30,227 nt of DNA, from the NCBI GenBank assembly GCA_035291705.1, contig DATDRM010000166.1:1-30227 (forward strand). Reading direction: 5' to 3'. Position 1 is the stretch's first letter. The number at the start of each line of letters is the position of its first letter. This document shows positions 7,488-15,883 of this stretch, piece after piece. Both the position numbers and the translations under genes were made by a program. The notes under the pieces were generated by a model that did no database searches, was not told the DNA's origin, and was given only the letters and a program-made list of their open reading frames with translations. This stretch comes from DATDRM01 sp035291705 (lineage in GTDB: Bacteria > Chloroflexota > Anaerolineae > Anaerolineales > UBA4823).

Positions 7488-8651
7488 TTATTCCATCTTT
7501 TGGATAAACGCGGCAATGCTCAGGATTTGGTCGAGTTCAGGTGAACGGGCAAGGTAACCATAATTTCCGAGCGCAGCGCTGAAAACACCACTGATTTCTT
7601 CGTGGTACACAATGTCGGGACCAAAGGCGGCCATGATCTCTTCATGGGAGTGCGCATAGTGTTTGTTGACCTTACGGCCGATATAACAACAGTGGTAAGG
7701 GCGGGAATATTGAGCGGTAAACCGGTTGTGAACGACAACGTTAGCCCATTCTTTGTAAATATTGATGTCATTGGCGAAGTTGAACATATCGGTAGTTAGG
7801 CCACCGGGGGGACGAACGTTAACTTCGAGGGCGATGATCTCGCCGGTCTCCGCCGAGCGAAAAAACTCGAAGTGGAAGAACCTGGCCTTGATTTTATAAG
7901 CCTTCAGCACCCGCAGCCCTGCGGCTTCGAGATCGGGTGGGATCTCCCGCAAGGAGTAATAATAGATCAGCGAGTCATCATTGACGGTTTCCATGATACC
8001 CTGGTTATAGGTGTGTGAGGTGTAGAACACCGGGCGTCCATTCTTATCCGTCAAACCATCGAAGGTGAATATCTTGCCCTGGATGAATTCCTCGATCAGG
8101 TAATCGAGTGGGGGCTTCTGATCGTAAAAAGCGAGCAGTTCGGCATCGTTATGGAGTTTGTAGGTGTGCACAGCCCCAACCCCCCGATCGGGTTTGGCAA
8201 CGATTGGATACCCCACCTGCGCGATCAAGTCTTTGGCGTCTTTCAAGGTACGAAAGACTCTGCCCCTTACCGCAGCCACGCCAGCTTCGCTGAATACTTT
8301 CTTCATTTGCGATTTGTATTTCATCAATACAATGTCGTCGTTCTTGGGCCCATCCATGTTGAAATCAGTTCGCAGGCGCGCTTCGGTTTCGAGCCAATAT
8401 TCGTTATGCGAGTCAATCCGGTCGAGCTTGCCATAGCGGTGAGTGAAATAACCACAGGCGCGCAACAGCTCGTCGTAATGATGCATATCGTTGACGCGGA
8501 AGTATTCACGCAAGGAATACCTGAGTTCGGGTCTCAGCAGGTCATAGCTTTCGTCAGCCAGGCCAAGCACGTTCACCCCCAGCTCGTTCAGGTGGAGGCA
8601 GAATTGATAATAGTTGGGCGGAAAATGAGGGGACAGGTAGACAAAGTTCAT
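7488..8651 (-). CDS. ATP-grasp carboxylate-amine/thiol ligase-like protein
   Basis: 387 residues. The N-terminal part (about 1-100) looks like a pre-ATP-grasp Rossmann-type domain (SPHFPPNYYQF opening). It is followed by an ATP-grasp domain with the nucleotide-binding Lys153 in YPIVAKPDRGVGA, IEEFIQGK (186-193) and the metal-binding Glu276/Asn278 in ALEVNVRPPGG. The fold predicts ATP-dependent joining of a carboxylate to an amine, thiol or similar group through an acyl phosphate. Substrates are unknown. It is not a recognisable purine, biotin or D-Ala-D-Ala enzyme. Its ATG overlaps the stop of the FHA regulator (ATGA), and the esterase follows after 9 bases, so the three are a transcription and translation unit. 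Confidence 0.87.
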   Translation of the reverse strand: MNFVYLSPHFPPNYYQFCLHLNELGVNVLGLADESYDLLRPELRYSLREYFRVNDMHHYDELLRACGYFTHRYGKLDRIDSHNEYWLETEARLRTDFNMDGPKNDDIVLMKYKSQMKKVFSEAGVAAVRGRVFRTLKDAKDLIAQVGYPIVAKPDRGVGAVHTYKLHNDAELLAFYDQKPPLDYLIEEFIQGKIFTFDGLTDKNGRPVFYTSHTYNQGIMETVNDDSLIYYYSLREIPPDLEAAGLRVLKAYKIKARFFHFEFFRSAETGEIIALEVNVRPPGGLTTDMFNFANDINIYKEWANVVVHNRFTAQYSRPYHCCYIGRKVNKHYAHSHEEIMAAFGPDIVYHEEISGVFSAALGNYGYLARSPELDQILSIAAFIQKME

Positions 8652-9319
8652 TTGGGGGGGTTTTCTAACCTAATCCCATGCCCACGCACGGTGACGATGT
8701 AGGCGTGATGAGGGTCGAGGGCGGCTAAACGATCGCGCAGACGACGCACCAGCGCGTCGAAGGCCTGTTCGGAAACTTCGACCGCGTTATCAACCCCCCA
8801 GATCCTGGCGATCACCTCTTTGCGAGGCACAACCCGACCTTCGTGTTCGTATAGGATTTCGAGTAAACGATACTGGGAGACCGAAAGAGGCGGGGAGACT
8901 TCCTCATCCCCGATCCACACCTGGCGGGCCCGCTTTTCAAAGCGCAAGCGTCCCGGGACCGCGGGTTGGACCTCGAAGGTATCGAACAATTCCAGGGGAA
9001 GGGTAGCATCAGAACTGAGAAAGATGAATTGTTGCGCCAACGCGATCTGCACCACATCGCCATCTTGGAGCAGGGTTTGGTCTTCGATCATTTTCCCATT
9101 AAGATGGGTGCCATTCTTGCTTTGCATGTCTTCAAGGATCACTCCACGCGGAGAAATCGTGAACTGGGCGTGTTGCCTGGATACCTGCCGGCTGGGGATG
9201 ATGATGTCACAGATGGAGTCGCGTCCGACGATGAGCCGGTTGCGTAACATCCAGCGTTGACCGTTAAGCGGACCCGTCTGCCCGACGATGACCGGGATGT
9301 CCTCGCTGCTACGCTCCAT
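8648..9319 (-). CDS. FHA-domain / winged-helix transcriptional regulator
   Basis: 223 residues. The N-terminal half is a forkhead-associated domain with phosphothreonine-binding motifs GRDS (about 32-35), SRQH (47-50) and SKNGTHLNG (67-75). The C-terminal half (about 120-220) is an OmpR-type winged helix, ending in the typical wing sequence IVTVRGHGIRL. It likely binds DNA under control of a Ser/Thr kinase, and such a kinase is divergently encoded next door. Its architecture (FHA first, winged helix last, no receiver or BTAD domain) differs from Mycobacterium EmbR. I prefer the ATG at 9319: AGAGG (9331-9327) is 7 bases away, but only 1 base from the in-frame ATG at 9325. Its stop overlaps the ATP-grasp start. 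Confidence 0.9.
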   Translation of the reverse strand: MERSSEDIPVIVGQTGPLNGQRWMLRNRLIVGRDSICDIIIPSRQVSRQHAQFTISPRGVILEDMQSKNGTHLNGKMIEDQTLLQDGDVVQIALAQQFIFLSSDATLPLELFDTFEVQPAVPGRLRFEKRARQVWIGDEEVSPPLSVSQYRLLEILYEHEGRVVPRKEVIARIWGVDNAVEVSEQAFDALVRRLRDRLAALDPHHAYIVTVRGHGIRLENPPK

Positions 9320-9336
9320 TTCCATACCTCTGCGTG

Positions 9337-9342
9337 TATAAT
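9337..9342 (+). promoter_or_regulatory. -10 box for the Ser/Thr kinase gene (candidate)
   Basis: A perfect TATAAT 29 bases before the kinase ATG, in the roughly 50-base divergent interval shared with the FHA regulator. No good -35 is seen. The complementary strand also reads TATTAT here, so the two divergent -10 regions would overlap and compete. Confidence 0.4.
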
Positions 9343-9371
9343 ACCATTTAATTGAAGACAGCGAAAGTAAA

Positions 9372-10361
9372 ATGCCTACGCCGATAAAATCAGGGGCAGT
9401 CTTACGCGAGCGCTACAAAATCCGTCGGATCATCGGTCAAGGTGGGATGGGCTGCATCTATATGGCAGATGATCTCAGGTTGGAGGGGCGTCTTTGCGCG
9501 CTCAAAGAAGTGGAACATGACACTTCAATGCCGAAAGATATGCTCCGCCAGGCGCGTGATCAATTCCTGCGCGAAGCGACTGTCCTGGCGCGCCTGGATC
9601 ACCCGAACCTGCCTAAAGTTTCCGACTTTTTCTCCGAAGGACAACGCGATTATCTGGTGATGGACTATGTGCCTGGCAAAGACCTGCGCACCCTGATGAA
9701 GGAAGCTCGCCAGGATGGCAGCTTCTTACCTGAAAAAGAGGTGTTAGGATGGGCGGCGCAGTTGTCAGATGCCCTGGCATTCATGCATGAGCAACAGCCG
9801 TCGATTCTCCACCGAGATATCAAGCCGAGCAATCTAAAGCTAACACCCAGCGGCTTAATCAAACTCGTCGACTTCGGTTTAGTAAAGATCCTGGCCTCGG
9901 AGGAGATGACTATCACCATCCTGCAGGGGCGTGGGACAGCGCTCTACACCCCATTGGAACAATATGGCGGTGACACAGGCCACACGGACGCGCGCAGTGA
10001 TATTTATGCCTTCGGAGCCACTCTCTATCACTTGCTGACCAATCAACCACCAGTCGAAGCCAGGGAAAGGTTTTTACATCCTGACAGCCTGATCGCTCCG
10101 AAGCAACTTAACCCGGCCATCTCGACCCACACTGAACGGGCAATCCTTTGGGCGATGAGTCTGCACCCGGATGATCGCCCTCCGGACGTAGAATCATTTC
10201 GTCAGGCACTGGTGGGGAATCTCCACCCGATCACGCAACCTCGCCGGGCTGCTCCTTCGCCCAGATTTGCCAACCTGTTTTCCTCACCTCCCGAAAGTAT
10301 TCTTGTGGCGATATTAGCCGGGGTGCTCTTGTTGAGCTTGCTCGCCACACTGTTCCGTTAG
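9372..10361 (+). CDS. Tail-anchored Ser/Thr protein kinase (PknB-type catalytic domain)
   Basis: 329-residue Hanks-type kinase. Glycine loop GQGGMG (22-27), the ATP-binding Lys45 in ALKEV, the catalytic loop HRDIKPSN (147-154, Asp149) and metal-binding DFG (167-169) are all present, so it should be active. A single hydrophobic helix (about 308-328, ILVAILAGVLLLSLLATLF) ends the protein. There is therefore no external sensor domain: the kinase is held on the inner face of the membrane by its tail. It is divergent from the FHA-winged-helix regulator, its probable substrate or partner, and converges on the GH3-like gene with a 3-base gap. The upstream ribosome-binding sequence is weak. The ATG at 9372 is chosen because the kinase domain starts about 15 residues later. 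Confidence 0.93.
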   Translation: MPTPIKSGAVLRERYKIRRIIGQGGMGCIYMADDLRLEGRLCALKEVEHDTSMPKDMLRQARDQFLREATVLARLDHPNLPKVSDFFSEGQRDYLVMDYVPGKDLRTLMKEARQDGSFLPEKEVLGWAAQLSDALAFMHEQQPSILHRDIKPSNLKLTPSGLIKLVDFGLVKILASEEMTITILQGRGTALYTPLEQYGGDTGHTDARSDIYAFGATLYHLLTNQPPVEARERFLHPDSLIAPKQLNPAISTHTERAILWAMSLHPDDRPPDVESFRQALVGNLHPITQPRRAAPSPRFANLFSSPPESILVAILAGVLLLSLLATLFR

Positions 10362-10364
10362 TAA

Positions 10365-13199
10365 TTAACCTTTATTCTCGTTTATCCTCTGCCAGCCCCA
10401 GGCTGCTCCCCAACCCAGGCCAGATCCCAGGAGGGTGACTATCATTACCCCCCAGGCGCCAGAGCTGTGGAGGAATTGGAGACTGCCTGGCAAACCGAGG
10501 GCTAAATACGTATAGCCTAGCAAGCCACCACTCAGGGCAAGCAAGCTCGAGCGAACACCCCAACGAAATCCTGCCAACATCTTTGCGATCCAATAGGCGC
10601 CTGATCCGCTCATGGTTGCGACCACCAACGCCAGGAGCCAGTCGATAAAATCAGGGGAATTCCGGGCAGGAGGGGCAAGGGTCGGCTCAGGGGTAGGGGA
10701 GCTGGTTGGCAGCGGCTCAGAGGTGGGAGATTCTGTCGGCAGGATTGTCGCCAGAGAAACGGAGGTCGAAACCTCTCCAGAGGAAATGTCGAATTGGATC
10801 ACGGTCGACTCCATCGCCGGGTCGCTGTTGGCGTGGATCTCCAGTGCGCCGGAGGCTTCGACCAGGAACGATGTCCGGGCAATGCCGGCCTGTGTGATCT
10901 CCGTTTGAATGGAGGTTTCAGTCCCTCCCAGAACCAGGACGAAATCGACCGGGGTATCGTCTGGAACAGGATGACCATTGTGGTCAAGGATGATCCCAGT
11001 TCGCACTGGAATAAGATCACTGACTTCAAATAGGGGGGGCGGGATTGGTTCAGGTGTTTCTGTGCCCGTGGAAGGTCCTGGTTCGGGTAAGTCCAAGAAT
11101 AATTGGATCGTTTGTGCAGGGTCCGGAGCAGTAGCAGAGATCAGGTCGTAGTCAACTCCTGGCACTGAAACAGGCAGGTCACCCGGTGGGGCAAGTAGTT
11201 CTCCGAAGAGCAGACGCGCGGCAACTTCGATAAATTGCGGCGTTTTGCTATAAAGTCCGTAATAAGCGTTTAGTTTGGAAATTTCTGTCGCATCGAGATA
11301 ATAAGGTGCATCAAAAGCAAACACAACCAGATTCTTTTGGCGGAACAAGTCTGGTCGCTCAGCGAGAAAGCGGGATAAGGCCTGGGATTGAGGCAAATTC
11401 GTACTCACATTCAACATTGAAAATACAATCCAGTTCGCTTGCTGCAAGTCCGTTTCAAGGACGGTCAGGTCGACCTGGTCATTCTGATCGAGTAACGCTA
11501 CCAGGTCTTCGAAGGAGTAAGATTCGAGATTGCGCTGCAACACCTGCCCGCCAGCAGAAGGCCCATAAAGCCGGATAACTGCCTGTTCAAGCGCATCTTG
11601 AGCGAATACTTGCTGGACAGGGCATTCACTACATTGTTGCGCGGTCCGAACCTGGCTGATAAAAACAATCTGATCGTTCAAATTGGGGGATTCTGGAAGC
11701 GTTTCTGCCAGATCAGCCAGGGAAGGACTGATCAAGGTGGCCGCTTCCTGGGCGACCTGAAAAGTTGTTTGACTGGACTTACCCAGGTTCGCCAACCCAT
11801 CTTGGTCAGGGAGCACCTGACTAAGGGTGAATATATCTTTATACAAGCGGTATTTCAGGGTAAGGATTCGTAAGGCCGACGCATCCACCTGCTGTTGAAA
11901 GGCAGGGTCCTCGCGGTATTTCTGCGCGAAGAAGGTTATCGTGTGCAGGATGGTTGTATAGTAGTCGGGGTCATTGGTAGCGACAAACTCGCTGCCCAAG
12001 AAGAGCAGGTCATTGCCAGTGAGGAACGAATCCCTGGCGATGAAGCGCGCCTGAAAATCTGAACCAGTAGGGTCAACAAAACGACGGAAGGCATGGCTGC
12101 CCAGGTTTTCGCTAACCATCATCCCCCCGTTCTCCCGCCAGATAGCCAGGGGGGGTAGACTCATCAGCTGGTCAAACGCCTGGCGGTCCAGACTTACCGG
12201 ACGGGTTGTCTCGCGAATGTTCCCCTGGAACCCCTGGTAGCGGATATGGGATGCCAGGAGACCATCCACAGTTGCTGCGGGAGACTGCGCGTTTCCCGTA
12301 ACAGCATAAAAAGGAGGCAGTTCAATCTGCTTCAATTGCTCCAGGGATTTGCGGACTGTGGCAACTTCCTCCTCTGGCAGCCGGTCGGAGCTCCCATGAC
12401 CGGGGAAATGTTTGGCGATCACGGCGATCCGCCCGGAACTGCCCTCGTGAATTCCGCTGACATAAGCGCTTCCCATCTCTCCAACCCAGAATGGATCGCC
12501 GCTAAAAGAGCGCACCCCTAAGTCATCTGTACCTTTCTCGCGCGGAGACTCCAGTACGTCGAGAGAAGGTCCGAGCAGTATGTTCATCCCAAGCGCGGAA
12601 AGCTCAGCGCCCAAAACTGTACCAACCTGCTGCGCAAGGTCTGGCTGCCAAGTGGCCCCTAATGCCATTTGGGAGGGCAATGCTGTGTTCCCATTAAAAA
12701 TCTGGTCATAAGGTGAGCCATTCCCTTCTTGGGAGAGACCCACGAACAAGGGGATAAAGGCGGGCGTGAACTCCTGATTAGTTGCCGGGTCAATTTGGGC
12801 TGCTTGGGAGGCTGACCATTCAGCTGTTTGGAGCTCTCTAACGAGCTGGAATGCCTGGGTCAAGGTTTGGGGTGAGGCAGTAAAGTTATCGTTTTCTTTC
12901 TGCAAGATCACCCCGCCAATATGGTGGTTGACAATCAGGTCAAAGATCTGTGAATCCTGGCCGATGTCGGTGCCGGTGAAGGTGACCAGGAACAGTTGTC
13001 CGACACGTTCTTCTGCGGTGAGTGTGTCTAAGAGCGCCTGAGCGCGATCCCTGGATGGATTTATTTGGAAAAGCAGTTTGGCCTGCCCGACTGTAACCGG
13101 GAACATAAGAACCAGGGATAAAGATATGAGCAAGAGTCTCACCCTTAATCTGGTTCTCTTCCGGTAACTCTGGTTAGCAGGTTTCATTAGAGCATTCAT
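10365..13199 (-). CDS. Large exported GH3-fold protein with Ig-like domain and C-terminal membrane helices
   Basis: 944 residues. Order: signal or anchor segment (about 21-40), GH3 N-terminal barrel related to beta-N-acetylhexosaminidase NagZ (about 55-400, with RSFSGDP and KHFPGHG at 263-269), GH3 C-terminal sandwich (about 500-690), Pro/Thr-rich linker, Ig-like domain (about 728-805), a second Pro/Ser/Thr linker and three membrane helices (about 851-873, 884-903, 914-935). It is probably a cell-envelope protein facing outward. The catalytic motifs look changed. After KHFPGHG there is no Asp-Ser/Thr-His, and the nucleophile motif expected as SDD/TDA reads SEN (363-365). Hydrolase activity is therefore doubtful. 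Its ATG overlaps the stop of the CoA-transferase-like gene (TAATG). An in-frame ATG at 13187 is an alternative start. Confidence 0.85.
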   Translation of the reverse strand: MNALMKPANQSYRKRTRLRVRLLLISLSLVLMFPVTVGQAKLLFQINPSRDRAQALLDTLTAEERVGQLFLVTFTGTDIGQDSQIFDLIVNHHIGGVILQKENDNFTASPQTLTQAFQLVRELQTAEWSASQAAQIDPATNQEFTPAFIPLFVGLSQEGNGSPYDQIFNGNTALPSQMALGATWQPDLAQQVGTVLGAELSALGMNILLGPSLDVLESPREKGTDDLGVRSFSGDPFWVGEMGSAYVSGIHEGSSGRIAVIAKHFPGHGSSDRLPEEEVATVRKSLEQLKQIELPPFYAVTGNAQSPAATVDGLLASHIRYQGFQGNIRETTRPVSLDRQAFDQLMSLPPLAIWRENGGMMVSENLGSHAFRRFVDPTGSDFQARFIARDSFLTGNDLLFLGSEFVATNDPDYYTTILHTITFFAQKYREDPAFQQQVDASALRILTLKYRLYKDIFTLSQVLPDQDGLANLGKSSQTTFQVAQEAATLISPSLADLAETLPESPNLNDQIVFISQVRTAQQCSECPVQQVFAQDALEQAVIRLYGPSAGGQVLQRNLESYSFEDLVALLDQNDQVDLTVLETDLQQANWIVFSMLNVSTNLPQSQALSRFLAERPDLFRQKNLVVFAFDAPYYLDATEISKLNAYYGLYSKTPQFIEVAARLLFGELLAPPGDLPVSVPGVDYDLISATAPDPAQTIQLFLDLPEPGPSTGTETPEPIPPPLFEVSDLIPVRTGIILDHNGHPVPDDTPVDFVLVLGGTETSIQTEITQAGIARTSFLVEASGALEIHANSDPAMESTVIQFDISSGEVSTSVSLATILPTESPTSEPLPTSSPTPEPTLAPPARNSPDFIDWLLALVVATMSGSGAYWIAKMLAGFRWGVRSSLLALSGGLLGYTYLALGLPGSLQFLHSSGAWGVMIVTLLGSGLGWGAAWGWQRINENKG

Positions 13200-14038
13200 T
13201 AAAGGCTGGTTTCCAGGTGAACGATCTGATGGAGCAGATGCCGACGTTCTGTCCCACTCAATAACTCCAGTCGACGAATTCCTAATGGGTCAATTTCCTC
13301 TCTCAACAGGCGGATTTCTTCTTCTGTAGGTGGAGGGGTTTCTTCAAGATGAGGGGCTATTTGAAGTTCGAAACCGGTCTTAGCCTGGATCTGTTCTAAC
13401 TTCACGCCTGGATGGTAGGAGATCAGCCGCATCTCCTTTAAAGGGCTAGATTCCTTTGAGGTGGGAGATGCGAAGTCGAATTGTCCCAAGTCAGTAATCA
13501 AGTAACACGGACCAGAGCCATGTGTCCGAGCCTGATGATATCCCAGGCCTGAATGAAAGTCTAGCTTATGGACAAAGGTCAGTCGCGAATGGCGGGGAAC
13601 ATAGAGATAAATATGGTCGATAAAAGTTGTCACGTCTGGAATCCCACCGCTGCCTGGCAAACGCAGACGTGGGTGGCGATAGTCTTTACCGAAGGCAATG
13701 TTATTGAAATTGCCGTGGGGGTCGACCTGGGCTGGACGAAAAAACTCCTTAGGTCTCAGTCGCGGCAGCACATCTGCCACCGCCTGCACGAAACCACCCG
13801 TGGTGATGGCGCGGTCCAACCATAAGCTCTCTACCTGGATCAAGCTCAAGGGGGCTGGCTGGCGGCAAATACCCTGTCCGATGGCTGAAGCGAAATACAG
13901 ATTCGGAGCATGAGTATGCCTGGCTAAAAGGTAAGCTGCAGCCACCAGAGGCGTCGCAAGCCCTTGAGCCACAACCTCGCCATCCCTGATCTGGCGGGAC
14001 ATACAAACGACCATGATTTCGTCGAGGGTGAACTCCAT
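13199..14038 (-). CDS. CoA-transferase family, beta-subunit-like protein (unpaired)
   Basis: 279 residues resembling the beta subunits of family I CoA-transferases (GctB/IpdB-like). Seen are the N-terminal beta-strand region with DGEVVAQGLATPLVAAAYLLAR, RPAQVDPHGNFNN (about 101-113) and the glycine-rich RLPGSGG (125-131). Known family members act with an alpha subunit to move CoA between carboxylic acids, or hydrate ring-cleavage CoA esters in the IpdAB case. No alpha subunit lies beside it or elsewhere in the window: upstream is a dehydratase (6-base gap), downstream the GH3-like gene (1-base overlap). It may be an orphan, pair with a distant partner, or have a changed role. Subfamily is not resolved. 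Confidence 0.8.
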   Translation of the reverse strand: MEFTLDEIMVVCMSRQIRDGEVVAQGLATPLVAAAYLLARHTHAPNLYFASAIGQGICRQPAPLSLIQVESLWLDRAITTGGFVQAVADVLPRLRPKEFFRPAQVDPHGNFNNIAFGKDYRHPRLRLPGSGGIPDVTTFIDHIYLYVPRHSRLTFVHKLDFHSGLGYHQARTHGSGPCYLITDLGQFDFASPTSKESSPLKEMRLISYHPGVKLEQIQAKTGFELQIAPHLEETPPPTEEEIRLLREEIDPLGIRRLELLSGTERRHLLHQIVHLETSL

Positions 14039-14044
14039 CGTTCT

Positions 14045-15025
14045 CTAATGTCCTGTTGACCGTAAATCGTCGAAACCATCACCCTGGAAGCCAGCGATCA
14101 GCATCGCATGGACTTCGGGTTGAATATTCCCGCCGGAGAGCACCACGACTGCGGGACGGGCGGCGACCTTACCCGATAAAACGCAGGCAAGGGCGGCAGC
14201 TGCTGATCCTTCGATCACCTCGCCATAGGTCTTCCAGGCGTACCCAATCGCCCGCTGGATTTCTGCTTCGCTCACCAATACGAAGTCGTCGACGAGGTGG
14301 CGCACCAAGGGAATGGTCACCGATCCATTCTCAACCGGACCGGCCAGACCATCTGCCAGGGTGGGTAAGTCTATGACAGATTCTAGATCCCCGTGGTGGA
14401 AAATGGCGTGTAAGAAGGCAGATGCTTCGGATTGGACGGCGACCAGGCGTGGGCGAGGGGAAATCTGTTCGAGCGCAGCTCCGATCCCGGAAACCAGTCC
14501 ACCACCCCCGGCAGGCACCACCCAGGTAGAATCCGCCAGGGAGGGCAATTCCTGCCCGATTTCTAATCCCAGGGTACCTTGTCCGGCGATCACCTGGCTA
14601 TCGTTGTAAGGGGAAACCCAAATCGCCCCACTGGCTGCACTATAATCCAGGCCAGCGTGTTCAGCTTCTCCATAACCTCCCGCAACCAGGCGCACATCGG
14701 CGCCTAAGGCGCGCATGGCAGCGATTTTTGAGGCGACAGCCTGCTCCGAGCAAAATATCGTCACGCTCGCACCGGTGAGATCTCCGGCCAGGGCAACTCC
14801 TTGACCATGATTTCCCGCCGATGCGGCTACCAGGCCGCGCTCTCGCTCCCAGGGTTGCAGGGAAAGCACTTTATTAACTGCCCCGCGTGCCTTAAAGGAG
14901 CCAGTTACTTGATGGTTTTCCCACTTCAGGAACAGGTCATGGCGGGCATCGTAGGTAAGCGGCGTATGGCGAATATGGGGAGCGATGCGGTCGGCAGCCT
15001 GTTGCAGCCATTCATAAGGGATCAT
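14045..15025 (-). CDS. Threonine/serine dehydratase-type PLP enzyme
   Basis: Fold-type II PLP enzyme of 326 residues. The Schiff-base Lys45 sits in GSFKARGA, and the PLP-contacting ASAGNHGQG (68-76), the phosphate-binding glycine run AGGGGL and SGGN near the C-terminus are all present. The expected reaction is deamination of L-threonine or L-serine to a 2-oxo acid. There is no C-terminal ACT-type regulatory domain, so it resembles catabolic dehydratases or serine racemase-like enzymes rather than the isoleucine-regulated biosynthetic IlvA. Exact substrate is uncertain. It lies 1 base after the glycerophosphodiesterase gene and 6 bases before the CoA-transferase-like gene, in the same minus-strand run. 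Confidence 0.9.
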   Translation of the reverse strand: MIPYEWLQQAADRIAPHIRHTPLTYDARHDLFLKWENHQVTGSFKARGAVNKVLSLQPWERERGLVAASAGNHGQGVALAGDLTGASVTIFCSEQAVASKIAAMRALGADVRLVAGGYGEAEHAGLDYSAASGAIWVSPYNDSQVIAGQGTLGLEIGQELPSLADSTWVVPAGGGGLVSGIGAALEQISPRPRLVAVQSEASAFLHAIFHHGDLESVIDLPTLADGLAGPVENGSVTIPLVRHLVDDFVLVSEAEIQRAIGYAWKTYGEVIEGSAAAALACVLSGKVAARPAVVVLSGGNIQPEVHAMLIAGFQGDGFDDLRSTGH

Positions 15026-15026
15026 A

Positions 15027-15806
15027 TTACCCGATCCAAGGTCGAATCGTGCGATCGGAGATTGCCAATACCTGCCTCGCTAACAAAGGATCGTCGGTGA
15101 AAATGCCATCCACTTCGAAGGAAAACATCTTTCGCATTTCGACTGACTGGTTGACGGTATACACGTTAACTTTACGGCCTGCCTGGTGAGCGTGCATGAC
15201 GAGAGTTTGAGTGACGTCATGCAGCGCTGGGTGCAACGCCTGGTAAGGGACGATCAATTTTCCAAGCCAGCCCCGTGCCAGGGAACCGGACTTTCCAGGT
15301 AGGGCCAATAACCCAATTGGCACTTCGGGAAGCAAGCGATGGATGCGCCTTAGAACGAAGGGGTGGAAAGATGAGAAAAGCACTCGCGAGCTCATGCCAT
15401 GCTGAAGTACAAGCTGAACCACTTTCTGCGGGAGGGGATCATTTGGCGATTCGTAATTTTTTAACTCGATATTTATGAATGTACGTTTACCGACAGCTTC
15501 AAAAACTTCTGCCAGGGTCGGAATGAGTTCTCCTCTAAAAGCCACGTCGAAATGCGAACCGGCGTCGAGCTCACGCAGTGCAGGGAGAGAGAGATCGCGC
15601 ACGCGCCCGGTGCCATTGGTAGTCCGATCCACGGTTTGATCGTGAATTATGACCACCTGTTGATCTGCGGAGAGCTTGGCGTCCAGTTCGATCCCATCCG
15701 CTTCCTGCTGCAGGGCGAGCTCGAAGGCAGCCAGAGTGTTTTCAGGGGCATGGGCACTCGATCCGCGATGGGCGAATATGGCCGGGATGGGAAATCCTGA
15801 AAGCAT
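15027..15806 (-). CDS. Glycerophosphodiester phosphodiesterase
   Basis: 259 residues, GDPD TIM-barrel family (UgpQ/GlpQ-like). It hydrolyses glycerophosphodiesters to sn-glycerol 3-phosphate and an alcohol. The signature AHRGSSAHAPENT carries His13, Arg14 and Glu22. Metal and catalytic residues Glu40 and Asp42 (DGIELDAKLS) and His55 (IIHDQTVDRTT) are in place. No signal peptide is evident, so it is probably cytosolic like UgpQ. GGAAAA precedes the ATG at 15806. It follows the AAA ATPase gene after 77 bases, with no terminator seen between them, and is packed against the dehydratase gene. Confidence 0.94.
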   Translation of the reverse strand: MLSGFPIPAIFAHRGSSAHAPENTLAAFELALQQEADGIELDAKLSADQQVVIIHDQTVDRTTNGTGRVRDLSLPALRELDAGSHFDVAFRGELIPTLAEVFEAVGKRTFINIELKNYESPNDPLPQKVVQLVLQHGMSSRVLFSSFHPFVLRRIHRLLPEVPIGLLALPGKSGSLARGWLGKLIVPYQALHPALHDVTQTLVMHAHQAGRKVNVYTVNQSVEMRKMFSFEVDGIFTDDPLLARQVLAISDRTIRPWIG

Positions 15807-15883
15807 TATTTTTCCAGATGAGAATCTCTAGATTGGTCGCATGTCGGGAAAAAAGGGAATAGGCAAGGCAGCTGCATGGGTGA

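Noticed and set aside
8151..8702. A 183-codon open frame antisense to the ATP-grasp gene
   Set aside because: It is a shadow of a conserved gene; the translation has no family motif and the start has no support.
10660..10760. Repetitive GGxxCxGGxG-like bases as a possible tandem repeat
   Set aside because: It is the coding of the Pro/Ser/Thr-rich linker of the GH3-like protein, not an independent DNA repeat.
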